A stretch of 64,000 nt of DNA, taken from positions 2,765,688 through 2,829,687 of the forward strand of contig NC_018178.1 of the NCBI RefSeq assembly GCF_000279145.1, in the 5' to 3' direction. A program made the position numbers and the translations under genes. This stretch comes from Melioribacter roseus P3M-2. Its GTDB lineage: Bacteria > Bacteroidota > Ignavibacteria > Ignavibacteriales > Melioribacteraceae. Positions 47,660-58,758 of this stretch are shown here, in pieces. The notes below the pieces were generated by a model, which did not search any database, was not told the origin of the DNA, and saw only the letters and a program-made list of their open reading frames with translations. Within the stretch, counting starts at the first letter, position 1; each line of letters opens with the position of its first letter.

Positions 47660-50167
47660 ATGAAATATTTTCTTATTGCAATATCATTATTTTTTTCGAC
47701 GCTGCAAGCTCAAACGGAAACGCCTCGGGATACTACTACCGGAAAAAAGGGCGGCGAAATTGACGACGTGGTCTACGCTTCCGCGTCGGATTCTCTTATT
47801 TTTGACGTCTCTTCGAAAAAGATGTATCTCTTCGGTCAAGCCGATCTTAAATATAAAGACATTGAACTCAACAGCGGTTTGATAAATCTCGATTACAATA
47901 CGAACGACCTCGAGGCTTTCGGAATCGAAGACACTTCCGATACGGCTAAGGTCAGATGGAAAGAAACGCCCGTCCTCAAAGAAGGATTCGAAGTTTACGA
48001 AGGCTCTTCATTGAAATATAATTTCAAAACGCAGCGCGGCTTTATTTCGATGGCAAAAAACAGAGAAAAAGATTCGAGATACGAAGGAGAGAAAGTCAAA
48101 AAAGTAGAAAAGAATATCTACTTTATCGAGCATGGAATGTTTACAACCTGCGAGCTCGATACGCCTCACACCTATTTTACCGCAGATCAGATGAAAGTAA
48201 TACAAAAGGACAGGATAATAGCGCGCTGGATCTTTATGAATATTGCCGGAGTGCCTTTCCCTCTGCCATTGCCATTCGGAATATTTCCGTCGGAAGGCGG
48301 CAGAAAATCCGGATTGATAATACCGACGTACGGACAGGACGCCAGGCGCGGTCAATATTTCAATAATTTCGGCTACTTCTGGGCGATCAGCGATTATATG
48401 GATTTGTCTTTGACGGGCGATTATTACTCTAAAGGCGGTTACGGACTACACAGCCGTTTTCGATATTCGAAAAGATATTCTTTCGACGGTACCTTCACAG
48501 CAGATTTTTCTAAAATAAGCATAGGCGAGTCGACCGACCCGCTTTCGAAAAGAAGCGAAGCCGACGACTGGAATTTATCGTGGACGCACAGTCAGACTAT
48601 CAATCCGACGACGCAGCTGAACGCAAATTTGCGTTTTTCGTCCTCGTCATATTTGCAAAACAACAGCATTAATTATAACGATATTCTGTCGCAGAACATA
48701 ATATCGAACGCTACGTTTACAAAACGCTGGGACGAATCGGGAACGAGTCTTACGATTAATTATAGCCGCACTCAAAAATTGCAGTCGGGCGACGTCACCG
48801 AGTCGCTGCCTTCCTTAAGTTTCACAAAAAATCTTTTCTATCCGCTCAGAGGCGAAAGCTCCGACCCGAGAACTCAAAAATGGTACGAACAAATCGGAGT
48901 CTCGTACAATGCGAATCTGTTGAACAGGAGGATTAAAACAGGCGATAAAATTGACAATAGAGCCGGAGCGCAGCACAGGCTTCAAATTAACGCTTCGCCC
49001 AAAATCGGATATTTCAATATTTCGCCTTCAATTAATTACAACGAAAAGTGGTATAATAAGAGAATTAAGATTGAAAATGTGAAGATTACTAAATACGACC
49101 CGGAAACGGATACCGAATACGAAAAAGACACTTTAATTACGAGAGATATAAACGAATATAATTTCGTAAGAACTTTCGAAATGAGCCTGTCGGCGTCGAC
49201 AAAATTATACGGCATTTTCCAGCCCGACATGCTGGGAATCGAAGCCTTCAGGCATACGCTCCGACCGTCGATTTCGTACGTCTACCAACCCGATTTTTCC
49301 GACGACACATGGGGCTATTACGATTATTACACCGATTCGGAAGGAAAAATTGTGAAATACGATAAATTCAGAAACGAGGTCTACGGAGGCGCGGGCTCGG
49401 GCAAAAGGCAAGCGATTAATTTCTCGATCGGCAATATTTTCGAAATGAAAACTCAAAAAGATCCTTCGGATACTTCGGAATCGGGCGGCAATAAAATCCA
49501 ATTGCTCAACCTCGACGCTTCGGTGGGATATAATTTTGCTTCTGAAGAATATAAACTATCCGATCTGAGACTTTCATACAGAACGCAGATCGGGCAGTAT
49601 CTTAGTTTCAACGGCTCTTCTGCTTATACTTTTTATGATTACGAAGGCGATACAAAAGTAAACAGATTCCTCGTATCGGCTGGCAAAGGTCTTTTTCGAC
49701 TGACAAGCTTTAATTTTTCCGTAACCACAAATTTAAGCTCGGATAAATTATACGGTAAAAAAGAGGAAAGTTCGGATGACAGTCTGAACACGACTCCTGA
49801 AAAAGAAAAATTGAAAAAGCCCGTCTATACGATACCGTGGGATCTCAGTTTGAGCTACAGCTACAGCCTTAATAAACTCAATCCATCAGAATCCAATATA
49901 TACTCGAATTTAAATGCCAATTTATCGTTCAGTCTGACGGAAAACTGGCGGTTCATTGTAAGAGGGAGTTACGATTTCGACCGCAAACAGTTCACCGCTC
50001 CTCAAATTTCAATCTACCGCGATTTACACTGCTGGGAATTTAATCTAATCTGGAATCCGATAGGAACCTACCGAGGTTTCCGCTTTGAGCTGAGAATGAA
50101 AGCTCCGGAATTCAGGGATATTAAAGTTACCCGCTCACACGGCGTATTTTCCGGCAGAGGTTATTAA
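47660..50167 (+). CDS. lptD: LPS-assembly protein LptD-like outer-membrane protein
   Basis: 835 residues with signal peptide MKYFLIAISLFFSTLQAQ. An N-terminal OstA/LptA-like jellyroll (about 40-190: YGQADLKYKDIELNSGLINLDY-like strands and YFTADQMKV) precedes a large beta-barrel with the conserved loop GVPFPLPLPFGIFPSEGGRKSGLIIPTYG. Many later strands alternate polar and aromatic residues, ending in FRFELRMKAPEF. This is the Bacteroidetes type of LptD, which inserts lipopolysaccharide into the outer leaflet. It implies the cell makes LPS, as does the PagL-like gene. Confidence 0.88.
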   Translation: MKYFLIAISLFFSTLQAQTETPRDTTTGKKGGEIDDVVYASASDSLIFDVSSKKMYLFGQADLKYKDIELNSGLINLDYNTNDLEAFGIEDTSDTAKVRWKETPVLKEGFEVYEGSSLKYNFKTQRGFISMAKNREKDSRYEGEKVKKVEKNIYFIEHGMFTTCELDTPHTYFTADQMKVIQKDRIIARWIFMNIAGVPFPLPLPFGIFPSEGGRKSGLIIPTYGQDARRGQYFNNFGYFWAISDYMDLSLTGDYYSKGGYGLHSRFRYSKRYSFDGTFTADFSKISIGESTDPLSKRSEADDWNLSWTHSQTINPTTQLNANLRFSSSSYLQNNSINYNDILSQNIISNATFTKRWDESGTSLTINYSRTQKLQSGDVTESLPSLSFTKNLFYPLRGESSDPRTQKWYEQIGVSYNANLLNRRIKTGDKIDNRAGAQHRLQINASPKIGYFNISPSINYNEKWYNKRIKIENVKITKYDPETDTEYEKDTLITRDINEYNFVRTFEMSLSASTKLYGIFQPDMLGIEAFRHTLRPSISYVYQPDFSDDTWGYYDYYTDSEGKIVKYDKFRNEVYGGAGSGKRQAINFSIGNIFEMKTQKDPSDTSESGGNKIQLLNLDASVGYNFASEEYKLSDLRLSYRTQIGQYLSFNGSSAYTFYDYEGDTKVNRFLVSAGKGLFRLTSFNFSVTTNLSSDKLYGKKEESSDDSLNTTPEKEKLKKPVYTIPWDLSLSYSYSLNKLNPSESNIYSNLNANLSFSLTENWRFIVRGSYDFDRKQFTAPQISIYRDLHCWEFNLIWNPIGTYRGFRFELRMKAPEFRDIKVTRSHGVFSGRGY

Positions 50168-50201
50168 AAAAATCCATGCCTTAATATTTTCTTTCCTACG
50201 A

Positions 50202-50255
50202 TTTGGATAAATAACAGATTTTTGTATATTTGCAGCTAAGCCTTAATAAATAAGG
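50202..50255 (+). promoter_or_regulatory. Promoter and conserved leader of the first amt operon
   Basis: TTTG (50202-50205), a 19-nt spacer and TATATTTGC (50225-50233) match the Bacteroidetes -33/-7 consensus. Eight nucleotides after TATATTTGCA comes TTAATAAATAAGG (50243-50255), identical in sequence and spacing to the leader of the second amt gene. Here CCTTA and TAAGG form a small inverted repeat. Confidence 0.65.
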
Positions 50256-50324
50256 TAATATTATATTTTTGACATATATAATAAGGTTAGTATTTTCTCT
50301 TTATTTAAAAAAGGAGGTTGTTAA

Positions 50325-51927
<1,603 letters not shown>

Positions 51928-51949
51928 TTAAAAAAGGACTCCGTTTCTA

Positions 51950-52666
51950 ATGAAAAAATTATGCATTTTGAAATTAGGTTCAACCTACGAAACTTTAAAA
52001 ATCCAATCGGGCGACTTCGAAGACTGGATTGTGTCGGTACTGGATATCTCGCGCGATGAAATTGAAATTGTCGATCCAAGAAACGGAGTCCCGATTGATA
52101 TCGAAAAATACGGCGCTTTTATTTCCACGGGATCTCATTCGATGTTAAGCGAAGAAGGCGAATATGCCGAATATCTTTCTGGAATAGTTTCCAGAATCCT
52201 GGATTCCAACATTCCTTATTTCGGCATCTGTTACGGGCATCAACTTCTGGCAAAAGCGGCGGGTTGTCAAATCGGTTTTAATCCGAATGGACTTGAAGCC
52301 GGAATAGTTGATATTATTACGACGCCTGAAGCTAAGAACGACAAAATTTTCGGTCTTCTGCCAGGGGTTTTTCAAGCCTTCGCTATACATTCGCAAACGA
52401 TTCTAAAACCGTCGCCCAAAATAACGCGACTGGCTTATAACGAATTTGAAAATCACCATGCCATTCGCGTCGGCGAAAACGCATGGGGCGTGCAATTTCA
52501 TCCCGAATTCACTCCTTTTATCATGGGCGAATATCTCAGACAAGAAAATGCTCCCGCAAAACTTTCTCAGATTTATGAAAATAATTCTACCGTAATCTCC
52601 TCATTGACACTAAAATTATTTGTTAAAAACATTATTAAACCTTATAATCTAAGTAAAATATGCTAA
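51950..52666 (+). CDS. Class-I glutamine amidotransferase-like protein
   Basis: 238 residues, single GATase-1 domain. The nucleophile elbow FGICYGHQLLAKAAG and the His-containing VQFHPEFTPF are present, so the Cys-His-Glu triad appears intact. It resembles free-standing GMP-synthase-like amidotransferases rather than one fused to a synthase. As the third gene of an Amt-PII operon it probably hydrolyses glutamine or a gamma-glutamyl compound under nitrogen limitation, but substrate is inferred from context only. Confidence 0.82.
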   Translation: MKKLCILKLGSTYETLKIQSGDFEDWIVSVLDISRDEIEIVDPRNGVPIDIEKYGAFISTGSHSMLSEEGEYAEYLSGIVSRILDSNIPYFGICYGHQLLAKAAGCQIGFNPNGLEAGIVDIITTPEAKNDKIFGLLPGVFQAFAIHSQTILKPSPKITRLAYNEFENHHAIRVGENAWGVQFHPEFTPFIMGEYLRQENAPAKLSQIYENNSTVISSLTLKLFVKNIIKPYNLSKIC

Positions 52667-52693
52667 TAAGCATAAATAATTAACATTTTTTAC

Positions 52694-52746
52694 TTGACAT
52701 TTAAGGAGAGAAGATTATATTTGCAAATAGAATTTAATAAATAAGG
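52694..52746 (+). promoter_or_regulatory. Promoter and conserved leader of the second amt operon
   Basis: TTG (52694-52696, in TTGACA), a 19-nt spacer and TATATTTGC (52716-52724), then after eight nucleotides TTAATAAATAAGG (52734-52746). The -7 element and leader block are identical to those before 50325. Confidence 0.65.
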
Positions 52747-52854
52747 AAAATTTCTTAATTAGTATTAATTACTAATATATAAGGGCATATATAACTAAAT
52801 TATTAAATCCATCAAGCAATTTATTTCTTATCTCAAACTAAACGAGGAGGGTTT

Positions 52855-54180
52855 ATGAAAAACTCCAAAAAAGTAATCTTATTTCTGTTTGCCTTGCCTG
52901 TATTGCTGACGGCGCAAAGTTCAACGCCGACGCTTGAAAGCAATGCCGAGAAGATTGCAGAAGTTCAGACGCATGCCGACTACGTCTGGACTATGGTTGC
53001 CGCTTTTCTTGTATTCTTTATGCAGGCCGGTTTTGCGATGGTAGAAGCCGGTTTGACCAGGGCTAAGAATACGGTTAACATTCTTATGAAGAATCTGATG
53101 GATTTTTCCGTCGGCTCGTTAATTTTTTGGGCAATCGGATTCGGAATTATGTTCGGAACGACTACAACCGGGTTTTTTGGAACCGACGGATTTTTCCTGT
53201 CCGATTTTACAAAAGACGGCGACCCCTGGCTCTTTGCGTTCTGGCTCTTCCAGGTGGTCTTTGCTACTACGGCTGCCACAATAGTTTCGGGAGCCATGGC
53301 AGAGAGAACAAAATTTATCGGATATATTGCTTACTCGGCGGTGATTACTGCTATTATCTATCCTGTTTTCGGATCGTGGGCATGGGGAAGTCTTTACCAT
53401 GGCAGCGGATGGTTAGAAGGGTTGGGTTTTATCGATTTTGCAGGTTCTACAGTAGTTCACTCGGTAGGAGGATGGGCGGCTCTTGCCGGCGCGATTGTAC
53501 TCGGACCGAGAATCGGTAAATTCGACAGAAACGGAAGGGCAAAGGCAATACCGGGTCATAATATAACTTTGGCGGCGCTGGGCACATTTATATTGTGGTT
53601 CGGGTGGTTCGGATTTAATCCCGGCAGCACTACGGCAGCGATTACGGACATTGCTTCGATAGCTGTAAATACAAATCTGGCGGCGGCTGGCGGCGCTGTA
53701 GCTGCTATGTTGACTGCGTGGGCTGTTATCAAAAAACCTGAGGCTACTATGGCATTCAACGGAGCGCTTGCAGGATTGGTTGGAATTACTGCCGGTTGCG
53801 CTAATGTTAGCGCGCTCAGTTCCGTTATTATTGGTCTTACATCCGGCGTTATAGTAGTGCTCAGCGTTATTTTTGTCGAAAGAACTTTGAAAATTGACGA
53901 CCCGGTCGGAGCAATTTCCGTTCACGGCGTTTGCGGCGCATGGGGCACCTTAATGGCAGGCGTTCTCGATATAAACGGATTCTCGCTTTCGGTTGTCGGC
54001 GTGCAGCTTCTGGGTATAGTATCCGCATTTGTATGGACGTTTACTACCGCATTCATTCTCTTCAAACTGATTCAAAAGACTATCGGATTACGGGTTTCGC
54101 CGGAAGAAGAACTCGAAGGTCTCGACGTCGGCGAACACGGTCTTGAATGTTACCCCGAATTTGAAAAAGTATCCAAATAG
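52855..54180 (+). CDS. amt: Ammonium transporter, Amt family (second copy, with signal peptide)
   Basis: 441 residues. A signal peptide (MKNSKKVILFLFALPVLLTAQ) and a short periplasmic lead precede eleven helices, as in E. coli AmtB. Twin-His segments are DFAGSTVVHSVGGWAALAG and DDPVGAISVHGVCGAWGTL; the Phe gate lies in AGFAMVEAGLTRAKN and ATTAATIVSGAMAERTKF. ACGAGGAGG sits before the start. It is followed by a barrel protein and a PII gene, giving an operon parallel to the one at 50325. Confidence 0.96.
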   Translation: MKNSKKVILFLFALPVLLTAQSSTPTLESNAEKIAEVQTHADYVWTMVAAFLVFFMQAGFAMVEAGLTRAKNTVNILMKNLMDFSVGSLIFWAIGFGIMFGTTTTGFFGTDGFFLSDFTKDGDPWLFAFWLFQVVFATTAATIVSGAMAERTKFIGYIAYSAVITAIIYPVFGSWAWGSLYHGSGWLEGLGFIDFAGSTVVHSVGGWAALAGAIVLGPRIGKFDRNGRAKAIPGHNITLAALGTFILWFGWFGFNPGSTTAAITDIASIAVNTNLAAAGGAVAAMLTAWAVIKKPEATMAFNGALAGLVGITAGCANVSALSSVIIGLTSGVIVVLSVIFVERTLKIDDPVGAISVHGVCGAWGTLMAGVLDINGFSLSVVGVQLLGIVSAFVWTFTTAFILFKLIQKTIGLRVSPEEELEGLDVGEHGLECYPEFEKVSK

Positions 54181-54219
54181 TATATACAATAACATCATTC
54201 AATTACACGGAGGAATAAA

Positions 54220-54927
54220 ATGAAAGCTTTTTATAAAATTTTTGCGATTTTGATTTTATCTTACGGTTTTATTGCCGCACAGGAATTATCCGTCGGCGCC
54301 GACGTAGTAAGCCGTTATATATGGAGAGGAGCTGATCTGGGCAATAATAATCCGAGTATACAGCCTACAATAGAACTTTCTTCCGGCGGATTTGCAGCCG
54401 GATTCTGGGGAGCTTATCCGATGTCCGATCCGGCAGGATTAAACGAAATTGATTTCTACGCTTCTTATTCATTTTCATTGGGCAAAGCGGGCGATTTGAG
54501 TATCGGATTTACCGATTATATGAATCCGAACAGCGGTACGAAAATCGGTAATTTCAATAATTACGACGATGCCGAAGGTCCGGGCGCTCATTTTATCGAG
54601 TTAAATGTAGGCTACGGCGGCTCGGAAAGTTTCCCCGTTTCGATCAGCTTCAACTACTTTTTGTATAACGTAGAAAACAATCCAATTTATGTGGAGCTCG
54701 GCTATTCGACCTCGGTTAAAGACGTCAGTCTCGACTTGTTTCTCGGCGCCACTCCGGGCGAAGACGCTTTGTATTACGGAACGGATAGCTTTAACATAAT
54801 AAATCTCGGCATTACCGCCGGTAAATCAATTAAAATAAGCGATAGCTTTGAACTGCCCGTTTTCGGTTCCGTCATTCTCAATCCTGCAACGGAAGACCTG
54901 TTTTATGTAATCGGAATCAGTTTATAA
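54220..54927 (+). CDS. Outer-membrane protein, TorF/Gcw_chp-like, in an Amt-PII operon
   Basis: 235 residues with signal peptide MKAFYKIFAILILSYGFIAAQ. The start of the mature part, SVGADVVSRYIWRGADLGNNNPSIQPTIEL, is typical of the Gcw_chp/TorF family of putative porin-like proteins, followed by repeated amphipathic strands and a closing FYVIGISL. It probably sits in the outer membrane. Lying between Amt and PII, it may help nitrogen compounds across the outer membrane under limitation; this is inference. Confidence 0.7.
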   Translation: MKAFYKIFAILILSYGFIAAQELSVGADVVSRYIWRGADLGNNNPSIQPTIELSSGGFAAGFWGAYPMSDPAGLNEIDFYASYSFSLGKAGDLSIGFTDYMNPNSGTKIGNFNNYDDAEGPGAHFIELNVGYGGSESFPVSISFNYFLYNVENNPIYVELGYSTSVKDVSLDLFLGATPGEDALYYGTDSFNIINLGITAGKSIKISDSFELPVFGSVILNPATEDLFYVIGISL

Positions 54928-55284
<357 letters not shown>

Positions 55285-55291
55285 TTCCATA

Positions 55292-55316
55292 GGCTGCCTT
55301 ATGCGGGCAGCCTTAT
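55292..55316 (+). terminator. Terminator after the second PII gene
   Basis: GGCTGCC pairs with GGCAGCC around a 7-nt loop with a short T-rich tail; it sits between convergent genes. Confidence 0.65.
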
Positions 55317-55321
55317 CTTCA

Positions 55322-56080
55322 TTAAATCAAACAAATATCTTCGCCGAATTTGAACGTATCGCGCGTCTTTCGCACATCGTCAATATCTAAATCCGCAATT
55401 AAAACCTTTTCTTCATCCTTTGCTTCCGTTATTAAATTTCCCATCGGGTCGTAAACAGACGAGTAACCGTTGTATTTATAAAAAGGATCATTGCCGGTAC
55501 GGTTAACTCCGATTACAAAAGATTGGTTTTCAATAGCCCGGGCTCTCAAAAGAACGCGCCAGTGTTCTATTCTGTCTACGGGCCAATTTGCTATATCAAT
55601 CAGGATTTCGGAGCCTGCTTTTCTTAACAATCTGTATAATTCGGGAAATCGCAAATCGTAGCAAATACTTAAGCCTGCTTTTATCCCTCCGACTTTTGTT
55701 ACAACGGGCTCTTTTCCGTTTGTATAAAAATTATTTTCTTTGGCGTGACTGAAAAGATGAATTTTTCTGTAAACGGCGGCGATTAATCCTTTGCTGAAGT
55801 GTATCGACGAATTGTAATAAGTTGTTCCTTCTTTCTCAATTATTCCGCAGATTACGTCTGACTTCAATCTGTTCGATAAATCCATAAAATATTTAAAAGA
55901 ATGTCCGTCTATTTCTTCGCCGAACTCTTTCTGTTTCATTGTAAATCCGGTTAAGGTCATCTCGGGAAATATAATTAGGTCTGCATGAGTCTTTACGGTT
56001 GAAATAAGACTTTCGATTTTATCGATGTTTCTGTCGACATTTTCCCATTCGGGCGAATACTGAACCAGAGCCGCTTTCAT
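55322..56080 (-). CDS. Carbon-nitrogen hydrolase (nitrilase superfamily, omega-amidase type)
   Basis: 252 residues with the Glu-Lys-Cys triad in FPEMTLTGF, YRKIHLF and SICYDLRFPELYR. The sequence pattern fits omega-amidase/Nit2-type enzymes, which hydrolyse amides such as alpha-ketoglutaramate to release ammonia. It converges on the second Amt-PII operon and adds to a nitrogen-scavenging neighbourhood. The precise amide is not certain. Confidence 0.85.
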   Translation of the reverse strand: MKAALVQYSPEWENVDRNIDKIESLISTVKTHADLIIFPEMTLTGFTMKQKEFGEEIDGHSFKYFMDLSNRLKSDVICGIIEKEGTTYYNSSIHFSKGLIAAVYRKIHLFSHAKENNFYTNGKEPVVTKVGGIKAGLSICYDLRFPELYRLLRKAGSEILIDIANWPVDRIEHWRVLLRARAIENQSFVIGVNRTGNDPFYKYNGYSSVYDPMGNLITEAKDEEKVLIADLDIDDVRKTRDTFKFGEDICLI

Positions 56081-56170
56081 AGATTTTTCCTCCGGGTAAA
56101 AAAAATCCCTTTTTTGTCTATTAATTTATAATTTTGTCAAAAAAGAAATCAAATAAAAGAATAAAACCGT

Positions 56171-57739
56171 ATGCTTAATTACATCTGGCTGGCTCTCCTT
56201 TCAATCGGAATTGCTTCGGCTGTTATCTATGACTTATCGGATTATCGCGAAAACAAATATATGAATCGCATAGAATTACCCGCTTATTTTGTCCGCAGCG
56301 GGGAAAGCGAAGGCAAAGGCGAGTTGATAATTCCGAAAGACACATATTCGAAATTTTACCGCGCTGAAATTGAAAAAGACATAAAAAATAAAATCGACTA
56401 TAAACCTGCGAAGGGAAAAAACAATTACAACATTAAAATTACAATCGACGAGGACGATCCGGAACTATGGAAAGAAATAGCCGCCGCCAACGGGGATAAA
56501 ATTGACATTACCGGAAAACTTGTTTTTAATAATGTCAAAGTGTCCGACACAGCCGAAGTTTATATTCGGCTTGAAGAAGTAAGTTTCTTAAAACTAAAGA
56601 ACGTTACAAACGCGGCAATCGATTACGCTTCGACCGCGGTTAATATTTCTTTGGGATTGATCGGGATAATGGCTATGTGGCTCGGCTTGATGAAAATAGC
56701 GGAAGAAGCCGGTCTAATTCGTAAAATAGCGATATTGATTAAGCCTCTTACAAAATTTCTTTTTCCGGAAGTGCCGCCGGATCATCCCGCAATCGGCTCG
56801 ATTATTATGAATATATCCGCAAATATGCTGGGATTGGGAAACGCAGCCACTCCGTTCGGTTTGAAAGCGATGGAAGAACTCGACGCTCTCAACGATAAAA
56901 AAGGAACCGCTACGAACGCAATGTGTATGTTTCTGGCAATCAACACCGCCGGATTAACGTTGATACCTGCTACGGCAATTGCCGTTAGGGCGGCAGCCGG
57001 CAGCAATGAACCCGCAATTATTATCGGCACATCTTTTTTCGGGGCTCTATGCGCTACTATTGCTGGCATTACTACGGCAAAAGTTTTCGAGTACGTATCA
57101 AAAGGCAATGCGGATTTAAAATCGTTTATTAAACCGCTCTTCTTCTTTTTGCTTTTGATCGGGATGACGGTAATTCTATTTTTAAACGGACTTTCGCCAG
57201 AAGCAATAAAAAATACCGTAACGATTATCTCGACAGCTGCAATCCCGTTGCTAATATTGACGTTTGTCGGCTACGGCGTTTTCAAAAAGGTAAAAATTTA
57301 CGAAGTATTTGTAGAAGGAGCTAAAGAAGGATTTAAAATCGCTGTTAAGATTATTCCGTACCTAGTTGCAATGCTGGTTGCAATCGGAATTTTCCGAGCG
57401 GGCGGCGCTCTCGACCTTTTTGTAAAAATTCTTTCGCCGGTGACGGATTTAATCGGTTTTCCGGCCGAGGCTCTGCCGATGGCATTAATGCGTCCTCTTT
57501 CGGGAAGCGGCTCGCTCGGCATTATGTCGGAAATTATTACGGTTCACGGCCCCGATTCGTTTATCGGTATTTTGGTCTCGACAATTATGGGAAGCACCGA
57601 GACCACATTTTATGTCCTGGCTCTCTATTTCGGCTCCGTAAATATTAAAAGAGCCCGTCACGCGGTTATTGCCGGCATAGCCGCCGATATTGCAGGAATT
57701 CTCGGAGCGCTTTTTATAGTAAAACTTTTATTCGGATAA
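56171..57739 (+). CDS. Fused spore maturation SpmA/SpmB-like membrane protein
   Basis: 522 residues. One N-terminal helix, then an extramembrane region (about 25-150), then two nucleoside-recognition (Gate) domains: the SpmA-like half with NISANMLGLGNAATPFGLKAMEEL and the SpmB-like half with AEALPMALMRPLSGSGSLGIMSEI and GSTETTFYVLALYFG. In Bacillus the two are separate proteins linked to spore core dehydration; fused forms occur in many non-sporulating bacteria, where the transported substance is unknown. The next gene starts 3 nt downstream. Confidence 0.88.
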   Translation: MLNYIWLALLSIGIASAVIYDLSDYRENKYMNRIELPAYFVRSGESEGKGELIIPKDTYSKFYRAEIEKDIKNKIDYKPAKGKNNYNIKITIDEDDPELWKEIAAANGDKIDITGKLVFNNVKVSDTAEVYIRLEEVSFLKLKNVTNAAIDYASTAVNISLGLIGIMAMWLGLMKIAEEAGLIRKIAILIKPLTKFLFPEVPPDHPAIGSIIMNISANMLGLGNAATPFGLKAMEELDALNDKKGTATNAMCMFLAINTAGLTLIPATAIAVRAAAGSNEPAIIIGTSFFGALCATIAGITTAKVFEYVSKGNADLKSFIKPLFFFLLLIGMTVILFLNGLSPEAIKNTVTIISTAAIPLLILTFVGYGVFKKVKIYEVFVEGAKEGFKIAVKIIPYLVAMLVAIGIFRAGGALDLFVKILSPVTDLIGFPAEALPMALMRPLSGSGSLGIMSEIITVHGPDSFIGILVSTIMGSTETTFYVLALYFGSVNIKRARHAVIAGIAADIAGILGALFIVKLLFG

Positions 57740-57742
57740 AAA

Positions 57743-58702
57743 ATGGCTAAAAAAATATTCATAACCAGTAAACTACCCGGAAAAATCGACAGATATTTGA
57801 GAGCAAAAGGGTTTACGGTCTCCGTTTATAACGGGAAAGAACCGATAACCAAAAACGAATTAATTAAAAAAGCTGCAAAAGCAAACGGCGTCATTTCGCT
57901 CCTTTCAGATAAAATTGACAGGGAAGTTTTAAGCGAATTGACCAATTGTAAAGTAATTGCAAATTACGCCGTCGGTTACAATAATATCGACGTTCGGTAT
58001 GCAAAAGAGAAAGGAATTGTCGTTACAAATACGCCGGGCGTTCTGAGCGACGCTACAGCCGAATTGACAATCAGTTTAATTTTAGCATGCTCCAGACGTT
58101 TAATCGATGCAGAAAAATTTATGCGCGAAGGCAAATTCAAAGGATGGATGCCCGACTTGTTCCTTGGAACGGAATTGAAAGGAAAAACGGTTGGGATTGT
58201 CGGCGCAGGAGAAATAGGAACGGAAGTAGCGCGGAGAATAAACGCTTTCAAAACAAAGATCCTCTACTTTAACAGATCAAAAAATTCAATCGTCGAAGAT
58301 GAATTTAAAGGGAAAAAAGTTAGTCTTAATTACCTGATGAAAAATTCGGATATAATTACCGTCCACCTCCCTTTGACGGCAGATACTTATCATATAATCG
58401 ACCGGGAAAAACTCAAACTGATGAAAAAAAGCGCGATTATCGTAAACGTCGCGCGCGGCGAAGTAATCGATGAAAAGTATTTGATAGAATTATTGAAGAA
58501 GAAAAGAATAAAAGCGGCCGGGTTCGACGTCTATGAAAACGAACCCGATATCAATCCGGAATTGACTAAACTAAAAAACGTCGTTCTATTGCCGCATATC
58601 GGGAGCGCGACTACGGAAACAAGAGAAGCCATGGCTCTGCTGGCTGCTCGAAATGTTGAAGCGGCGCTGAAAGGCAAAAAGCCGATTACTCCGGTTAATT
58701 GA
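57743..58702 (+). CDS. D-2-hydroxyacid dehydrogenase (glyoxylate/hydroxypyruvate reductase type)
   Basis: 319 residues. NAD-binding GIVGAGEIGTEVARR, catalytic Arg in NVARGEVID, Glu in YENEP and His in LLPHIGSAT. It reduces a 2-keto acid such as glyoxylate or hydroxypyruvate with NAD(P)H. It is translationally close to the SpmAB gene and upstream of alanine dehydrogenase. Confidence 0.88.
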   Translation: MAKKIFITSKLPGKIDRYLRAKGFTVSVYNGKEPITKNELIKKAAKANGVISLLSDKIDREVLSELTNCKVIANYAVGYNNIDVRYAKEKGIVVTNTPGVLSDATAELTISLILACSRRLIDAEKFMREGKFKGWMPDLFLGTELKGKTVGIVGAGEIGTEVARRINAFKTKILYFNRSKNSIVEDEFKGKKVSLNYLMKNSDIITVHLPLTADTYHIIDREKLKLMKKSAIIVNVARGEVIDEKYLIELLKKKRIKAAGFDVYENEPDINPELTKLKNVVLLPHIGSATTETREAMALLAARNVEAALKGKKPITPVN

Positions 58703-58758
58703 TTTGTGGAATGAATCGTAAATAACTATTTTTACTTAAAATAAAAAAAAGTGTGCCT

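Noticed and set aside
53127..53925. Long alternative frames over the second amt gene
   Set aside because: They are shadows of a GC-richer membrane protein gene and show no domain, start signal or sensible composition.
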